Origin: Pseudanabaenales cyanobacterium | GTDB lineage: Bacteria > Cyanobacteriota > Cyanobacteriia > Phormidesmidales > Phormidesmidaceae | Length of the DNA: 8,865 nt | Assembly: GCA_022360135.1 (NCBI GenBank) | Contig: JAKSDM010001218.1 | Location: forward strand, 1-8,865 | Direction: 5' to 3' | Shown: positions 4,771 through 8,865 of the stretch, piece by piece | Numbering within the stretch: the first letter of the stretch is position 1 | Layout of the letters: each line of letters begins with the position of its first letter | The notes under the pieces: generated by a model | What the model saw: the letters and a program-made list of their open reading frames with translations, nothing else | Databases searched by the model: none | Told to the model about the DNA's origin: nothing | Program-made: the position numbers and the translations under genes

Positions 4771-6327
4771 TTGGAAATGGTGAAATCCTACTTTCCCACT
4801 GAGGTGGCTCAATTATCTACAGTTTTCAATAAATTGCAGGGGCAGTTGCGCGATCGCTGGGTGTCCATTGATCACTTTGACGAGTGCGATCGCCAAATTC
4901 TTGTCGTCCCTTCCCTCAGTCTTGATCAGCAAGAGCTGAAGAAAATTGAAGGGGTTCACTACTATGAAGAACGCCTGCTGGTTTCTATCATTCGCTTACG
5001 TAACCCCCGCACTCAATTGGTCTATGTCACCTCTCAACCCCTCCACCCCAGCATTATTGACTACTATCTGGAACTACTGCCGGGGATTCCTAGCTCCCAT
5101 GCCCGCGATCGCTTGAGGCTGTTTTCTACCTATGATTCTTCTGAGAAACCCCTGACTCAAAAAATCTTAGAGCGCCCCCGGTTGATTCAGCGAATGCGGC
5201 AGACATTGAAGCCGCAGGCAGCCTATATGATCTGCTACAATTCCACCGCTTTAGAGCGGGAGTTATCGGTCAAGCTCGATATTCCCCTGCTAGCGCTTGA
5301 TCCTGAGTTGCTGTATTGGGGCACTAAGAGCGGCAGTCGGCAGATCTTTGCAGAGTGCGGCATCCCCCATCCAGATGGGAGTGAACTAACCGACAACAGC
5401 AATGATCTGGCCGTGGCGGCGGCAGAACTTTGGGAGCGCCAGCCAAGGTTACAACGGATGGTGATTAAGCTGAATGAAGGCTTTTCTGGGGAGGGAAACG
5501 CCTTGCTAGACTTATCCCCCCTAGAGGGGTTTGCGCCCGGAAACGCTTCCCATCGGGAACGGGTGAGGGCGATTTGCGATTACTTCCCGCATCTACGGTT
5601 TCAATGTTCGACAGAAATCTGGGATCACTTCCAATGTCGTATCCATGAGTTAGGGGCGATCGCCGAGGCCTTTGTGGAAGGGAGCAACAAGCGTTCACCC
5701 AGCGTTCAGGGAAGGATTACGCCATTCGGTAAAGTCGAAATACTATCAACCCACGACCAGGTCTTAGGCGGGCTCGATAGTCAAATTTTCTTGGGCTGTG
5801 TTTTTCCAGCCGATGAAACCTATCGTCTGCAACTTCAAGCAATAGGCCGCAAAGTAGGGCTAAATTTAGCCCAAAAGGGGGCGTTAGAGCGTTATAGCGT
5901 AGATTTTATCGCCGTTCCTCAGCCCTCTGAAGCAGAATTTCCCTGGGCTCTACACGCCATTGAAATTAATCTCCGCAAAGGGGGGACAACTCATCCTTTC
6001 ATGGCCCTTAAACTATTAATTGGAGGATGCTTAAATCCCAATGACGGCATGTTTTACAGTTCCCATGGGCAAGCAAAATTTTATCGCGCCTCAGACAACG
6101 TGCAACATGAATCCTATCGGGGATTGCTGCCCGATGATTTAATGGATATCATCGTCAGTCGGCAGTTGCACTTTAATGCCAGTGCTGGCGTTGGCGCCGC
6201 CTTTCACTTGATCGGCTGTCTCTCAGAATACGGCAAACTCGGCCTCACCAGCATTGGCAACACGCCCCAAGAAGCCGAGGAAATTTATAACAGCGTGATT
6301 GACGCCCTGGATGAGGCGACCAGTTAA
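4771..6327 (+). CDS. ATP-grasp peptide-ligase-like protein (PGM1-related)
   Basis: This protein of about 518 residues (from TTG 4771; 516 from ATG 4777) has an ATP-grasp core. MVIKLNEGFSGEGN (230-243) is the nucleotide-binding strand and glycine-rich loop with Lys233. IAEAFVEG (297-304) is the adenine-side strand. HAIEINLRKGGTTHPF (395-410) holds the Mg-binding Glu/Asn pair. The last motif and the region after it match my recollection of proteins annotated as related to PGM1, the peptide ligase of pheganomycin biosynthesis. Such enzymes activate a carboxylate as an acyl phosphate and join it to an amine. The N-terminal 200 residues look like the family's pre-grasp region. No peptide-precursor, protease or other biosynthetic gene is adjacent, so substrate and product are unknown. 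Four HIP1 sites fall within it. The start lies downstream of a long pyrimidine tract. Confidence 0.78.
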   Translation: MEMVKSYFPTEVAQLSTVFNKLQGQLRDRWVSIDHFDECDRQILVVPSLSLDQQELKKIEGVHYYEERLLVSIIRLRNPRTQLVYVTSQPLHPSIIDYYLELLPGIPSSHARDRLRLFSTYDSSEKPLTQKILERPRLIQRMRQTLKPQAAYMICYNSTALERELSVKLDIPLLALDPELLYWGTKSGSRQIFAECGIPHPDGSELTDNSNDLAVAAAELWERQPRLQRMVIKLNEGFSGEGNALLDLSPLEGFAPGNASHRERVRAICDYFPHLRFQCSTEIWDHFQCRIHELGAIAEAFVEGSNKRSPSVQGRITPFGKVEILSTHDQVLGGLDSQIFLGCVFPADETYRLQLQAIGRKVGLNLAQKGALERYSVDFIAVPQPSEAEFPWALHAIEINLRKGGTTHPFMALKLLIGGCLNPNDGMFYSSHGQAKFYRASDNVQHESYRGLLPDDLMDIIVSRQLHFNASAGVGAAFHLIGCLSEYGKLGLTSIGNTPQEAEEIYNSVIDALDEATS

Positions 6328-6351
6328 TCTCAATCATGGCGATCCGGAACT

Positions 6352-6561
6352 CTAGCTGATCAGGGAGAATAGGGGGCGATCGCCAAACCGGGTATCGCCC
6401 CCTATTCCATCGTCTGAACGGCCTCGACTAGGGGGTTCATATTCCTCAGCAATGAATTCAGGTTTCACTCCAAGGTCCTTCCCCCTGTTGACCTCAGCGT
6501 CAAGGAGATGGGTCGACCCCAGAACAACTATTCCTAAAGTGAAGCTAAGAAGCACATTCAT
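6352..6561 (-). CDS. Small probable secreted protein (69 aa)
   Basis: The start is ATG 6561 because GGAGG lies 4 nt before it (CTGGAGGGACTATG on the - strand); an upstream ATG in the same frame lacks such a site. The first 22 residues, MNVLLSFTLGIVVLGSTHLLDA, are hydrophobic and end in a plausible signal-peptidase site (LDA/EV), though there is no early positive charge. The mature part is polar, with VNRGKDLGVKPEFIAEEYEPP followed by SRGRSDDGIGGDTRFGD. The PP-x-RG-x(8)-GG-x-TR pattern resembles segments of exported cyanobacterial proteins such as DUF928 members. The function is unknown. The final 18 or so residues are encoded within a perfect inverted repeat, so the natural C-terminus may have been altered. 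It ends 24 bp from the converging ATP-grasp gene. Confidence 0.58.
   Translation of the reverse strand: MNVLLSFTLGIVVLGSTHLLDAEVNRGKDLGVKPEFIAEEYEPPSRGRSDDGIGGDTRFGDRPLFSLIS
6367..6407. repeat. 14-bp perfect inverted repeat at converging gene ends
   Basis: GAATAGGGGGCGAT (6367-6380) pairs perfectly with ATCGCCCCCTATTC (6394-6407) across a 13-nt loop that begins inside a HIP1 site (6376-6383). It is the longest perfect stem I saw in the window. It lies 39 bp past the ATP-grasp stop and inside the 3' end of the small secreted gene. It may end the ATP-grasp transcript or protect both RNAs, but no T-run follows on either strand. Confidence 0.8.
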
Positions 6562-6851
6562 AGTCCCTCCAGTTGCAAACAGCAAAACTTGATCAAGATG
6601 CAACCCGGAGTAAGAGGGTTATGAGGATAATCCAACCATAACACTCCTGATAGTAATAATTTAACTCGGTAGAGAATAACACCCATCAGTCAGCTGACAC
6701 AAATCAAACTGTCACATCAAACTGTCCTGCATCAATCAGATTTGCGGTTATTGAGTAGACTGTGACTGATCAAACTGTCACATCATTAGCCTGTGTGGGC
6801 ATTATCCACACTACACTATGTCTGTCCTATTCCAGGCAGATCTGCAGTCAG
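6562..6851. promoter_or_regulatory. Region upstream of the small secreted gene, with repeated ATCAAACTGTC motifs
   Basis: This 290-bp gap separates the WD40 stop from the small gene's start, both on the - strand, so it should hold the WD40 transcript end and the small gene's promoter. It contains three ATCAAACTGTC motifs, a GTCAGCTGAC palindrome (6689-6698), a degenerate copy of the GTGGGCA...CCAC hairpin motif (6794-6814) and a GCAGATCTGC palindrome (6836-6845). No clear -10/-35 pair or intrinsic terminator is visible. Confidence 0.5.
6703..6785. repeat. Repeated ATCAAACTGTC(ACATCA) motifs, possible operator sites
   Basis: ATCAAACTGTCACATCA occurs identically at 6703-6719 and 6769-6785. A third copy of its first 11 bases lies at 6716-6726, overlapping the first copy with a 13-nt step. 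The right copy is also part of the hairpin TGTGAC...GTCACA (6761-6782). Direct, partly tandem copies 140-225 bp upstream of a start codon fit a regulator-binding cluster, but could be simple duplication debris. Confidence 0.55.
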
Positions 6852-8865
6852 TCATCTATCAGTCTTCGAACTCCCCATATTCGAACAGGTTTCCGCCCCA
6901 TCCGGATGGTCATCTGGATGGATGACAAAATAGTCTGTCAGCCAATCACATCCTCTGCTAATCAGGGCTTCGAGATCCTCAAGCCGCCAGAGTTTGATCT
7001 GACCACTGCCTGCCGCCACAGCAATATACTGCCCATCTGGACTAAAACTCACACTAAACGCACCTGCTTGATGCCCTTCAAACTGGGCAATCTGCTGTCC
7101 TGACTGGGTCCAAAGGATGACACTTCCATCTCGTCCGGCGGTTGCCAGATATTGACCCTCGGGACTGAAGCCTACCCAGCTCACCCGCAAACGATGACCA
7201 TTAAATTCCTCAGTCTGTCTAACTTCTAAATCTTCGGTTAAATTCCATAGTCTGGCGGCGCCATCTCGTCCGGCGGTAGCTAATTGCTTCCCATCGGGAC
7301 CAAAGCTAACCCACAAGACCCCACCATCATGGGCCTTAACCTTAGCCGCCTGTCGTTGTCTGGAAAGATGCCAAAGGCGAACAGAGCCATCGTCGCTGGC
7401 TGTTGCCAGATACTTGCCATCGGGACTGAAGCTGGTGCTGTAAACACTGTCTTCATGACCCTTAAATTCAGCAATTTTTCGACCGGAAAGATCCCACAAA
7501 GTGACCATGCCATCCCCACTAGCCGTCGCAAACTGATCGCCATCGGGACTAAAACTGACATGATTCACTTGAATTGGGCGGCTTGAATCATAGCCTAGCG
7601 GTTTACGACTTTCTAATTCCAGAACCTTCTCACCTGATAGGCTCCACAATCTGACACCGCCGTCCTGCCCTACCGTCGCTAAAAGCTGTCCATCAGGACT
7701 AAAGCTGACCCAGTAAATATCGCCCCATTGGTGTTTAAATTCAGCTCGCTTTTGCGGTTCCGCACCCAAGGCGGCCAGTGACTTTCCTGATATATCCCAA
7801 AGATAAGCTCTACTATCTCCGCCTGAGGTGACGAGGGTTTGACCATCGGGGCTGAAATTTACGCTCCAAGCGAAACTCTCATGACCTTGCCAGTAGGCGT
7901 ATTCTCGTCTGGACATATCCCAAAGTCGAACAATGCCATTGATGTCGCCAGTTACCAGGTACTGACCATCTGGACTGAAATCCACGCTCCAGACATCCTT
8001 AGTATGGCCATTCAATTGAGCTAACGCCTGAACCCGCTCGGCCCCCCTGAGCTGCCAAAGTCGGACTACGCCATCCTTCCCCACCGAGACAAATTGTCCC
8101 CCATCGGGGCTAAACCGAACACTGGCGACGTCTCCCTGATGATGGCCGCTCAGCTCAAATATCTGTTCCCCCGCTAAGCTCCAGAGTCGAACTGTACTAT
8201 CCTCACCTGCTGTAGCGATGTGCTGGCCATCTGGGCTCCAACTGAGGCCAAGTACGCTGCCCTGATGTCCCGTAAATTCAGCCAATTGCTGTCCTAAAAG
8301 GCCCCAAACCCTAACCAAGCCATCGTTCCCGGTTGTAGCGAGAGATTGGCCATCCGGGCTAAAACTAATTCCAGTGGCGCCCGCGCCGTCCACTGTTCCG
8401 CTGGGGTGGGCTTGCCACTGCGCTATCAGTTGGCCTGAGAGTTCCCAAAGCCGCGCCTTACCATCCACCCCTGTAGTTGCCAAGAATTGGCTATCTGGAC
8501 TGAAACTAATGCTGGCGACGCCATCCGGATGAGCCTCCCATTTGGTCAATCTTTGGCCGGATAAATTCGAAATTTGTACGCTGCCGTCTGCACTGGCTGA
8601 GGCGACGAATCGATTATTTGGACTGAAACTCACACTCCAGACCAAGTTTTGATGGCCGCTTAGCTCGGCTTTTATCTGTCCTGAGCGGTCCCAAAGTTTG
8701 ACCGTACCATCGGCGCCTGCTGTCGCGAATAATTCTCCATCTGGGCTAAAGCTGACCCACAGGACCCGCTTTTGCTCACTATCAAACCAATTTTTTTCGT
8801 GGATGCTATAGACAATCTTCTGCAGGGCCCAAACTGGACTGGTGGCGGGATAGGGGGCGGAGAAG
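6852..8865 (-). CDS. WD40-repeat protein, C-terminal 670 residues (N-terminus outside window)
   Basis: The frame stays open to the right edge, so the gene is truncated by the window. Visible residues begin PYPATSPVWALQKIVYSIHE, a helical linker typical of the junction before WD40 domains in large cyanobacterial proteins. Fourteen WD40 repeats follow, each with an (S/N/D)FSPDG-like turn and a (V/A)xLW strand end, about 41-50 residues apart. Fourteen blades would make two seven-bladed beta-propellers, which act as protein-docking surfaces. After the last blade comes LEDLEALISRGCDWLTDYF, a conserved-looking tail (RGCDWL..Y) that I recall in cyanobacterial caspase-like or STAND NTPase WD40 proteins. 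The lost N-terminus therefore probably carries a STAND/NACHT-type ATPase or peptidase (inference). Blades 12 and 13 share a 17-nt identity in DNA, a sign of recent blade duplication. No HIP1 site is present across the 2 kb. Confidence 0.9.
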   Translation of the reverse strand, partial: FSAPYPATSPVWALQKIVYSIHEKNWFDSEQKRVLWVSFSPDGELFATAGADGTVKLWDRSGQIKAELSGHQNLVWSVSFSPNNRFVASASADGSVQISNLSGQRLTKWEAHPDGVASISFSPDSQFLATTGVDGKARLWELSGQLIAQWQAHPSGTVDGAGATGISFSPDGQSLATTGNDGLVRVWGLLGQQLAEFTGHQGSVLGLSWSPDGQHIATAGEDSTVRLWSLAGEQIFELSGHHQGDVASVRFSPDGGQFVSVGKDGVVRLWQLRGAERVQALAQLNGHTKDVWSVDFSPDGQYLVTGDINGIVRLWDMSRREYAYWQGHESFAWSVNFSPDGQTLVTSGGDSRAYLWDISGKSLAALGAEPQKRAEFKHQWGDIYWVSFSPDGQLLATVGQDGGVRLWSLSGEKVLELESRKPLGYDSSRPIQVNHVSFSPDGDQFATASGDGMVTLWDLSGRKIAEFKGHEDSVYSTSFSPDGKYLATASDDGSVRLWHLSRQRQAAKVKAHDGGVLWVSFGPDGKQLATAGRDGAARLWNLTEDLEVRQTEEFNGHRLRVSWVGFSPEGQYLATAGRDGSVILWTQSGQQIAQFEGHQAGAFSVSFSPDGQYIAVAAGSGQIKLWRLEDLEALISRGCDWLTDYFVIHPDDHPDGAETCSNMGSSKTDR

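Noticed and set aside
6367..6407. Calling the 14-bp stem a Rho-independent terminator.
   Set aside because: No T-run follows the stem on either strand, so it is listed only as an inverted repeat.
7284..8024. + strand frames of about 60-100 residues and an internal - strand frame within the WD40 gene.
   Set aside because: They follow the periodic WD40 DNA in other frames and contain no independent start signals or domains.
8645..8645. TTG at 8645 as the start of the WD40 protein.
   Set aside because: The same frame continues without a stop to the window edge and includes a further complete WD40 blade and linker, so the gene begins outside the window.

Overview
The window looks like chromosomal DNA of a cyanobacterium, probably filamentous. 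Three signs support this. There are nine copies of the octamer GCGATCGC (HIP1), a cyanobacterial signature. Several proteins have a cyanobacterial look: a short RRM protein, a membrane-anchored GTPase with a DUF697-type C-terminus, a PGM1-related ATP-grasp ligase and a WD40 protein with two propellers. The intergenic DNA carries short dispersed repeats of kinds common in cyanobacterial genomes. The genus cannot be told from the sequence.

Layout, left to right. (1) The 3' end of an RRM RNA-binding protein gene (+). (2) A convergent sulfotransferase gene (-). (3) A GTPase gene (+) transcribed away from the sulfotransferase, followed by purine-rich tandem repeats and a 28-nt palindrome. (4) A 57-residue single-pass membrane protein gene (-), about 70 bp from and divergent to an ABC transporter ATPase gene (+). 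(5) A roughly 500-bp gene-free interval with two oppositely oriented arrays of a 9-bp repeat (GATGGGGAG / CTTCCCCAT), a 21-nt direct repeat framing a 52-nt hairpin-bearing segment, and a long pyrimidine tract. (6) An ATP-grasp peptide-ligase-like gene (+) with a strong Shine-Dalgarno. (7) A small probable secreted protein gene (-), whose last codons lie in a 14-bp perfect inverted repeat. (8) An upstream region with repeated ATCAAACTGTC motifs. (9) The C-terminal two thirds of a kilobase-scale WD40 gene (-) that runs off the right edge, with 14 visible blades.

The genes do not form an evident single operon or pathway: strands alternate, and the gaps are long and full of repeats. The sequence supports a set of individually transcribed genes in a repeat-rich neighbourhood. 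The most notable items are the inverted 9-mer arrays around the ABC/ATP-grasp gap, the orphan PGM1-like ligase, two small genes easily missed by annotation, and the WD40 protein, whose missing N-terminus probably carries a STAND-type or caspase-like effector/ATPase module (inference). I found no CRISPR array, rRNA, credible tRNA, transposase or clear prophage gene.
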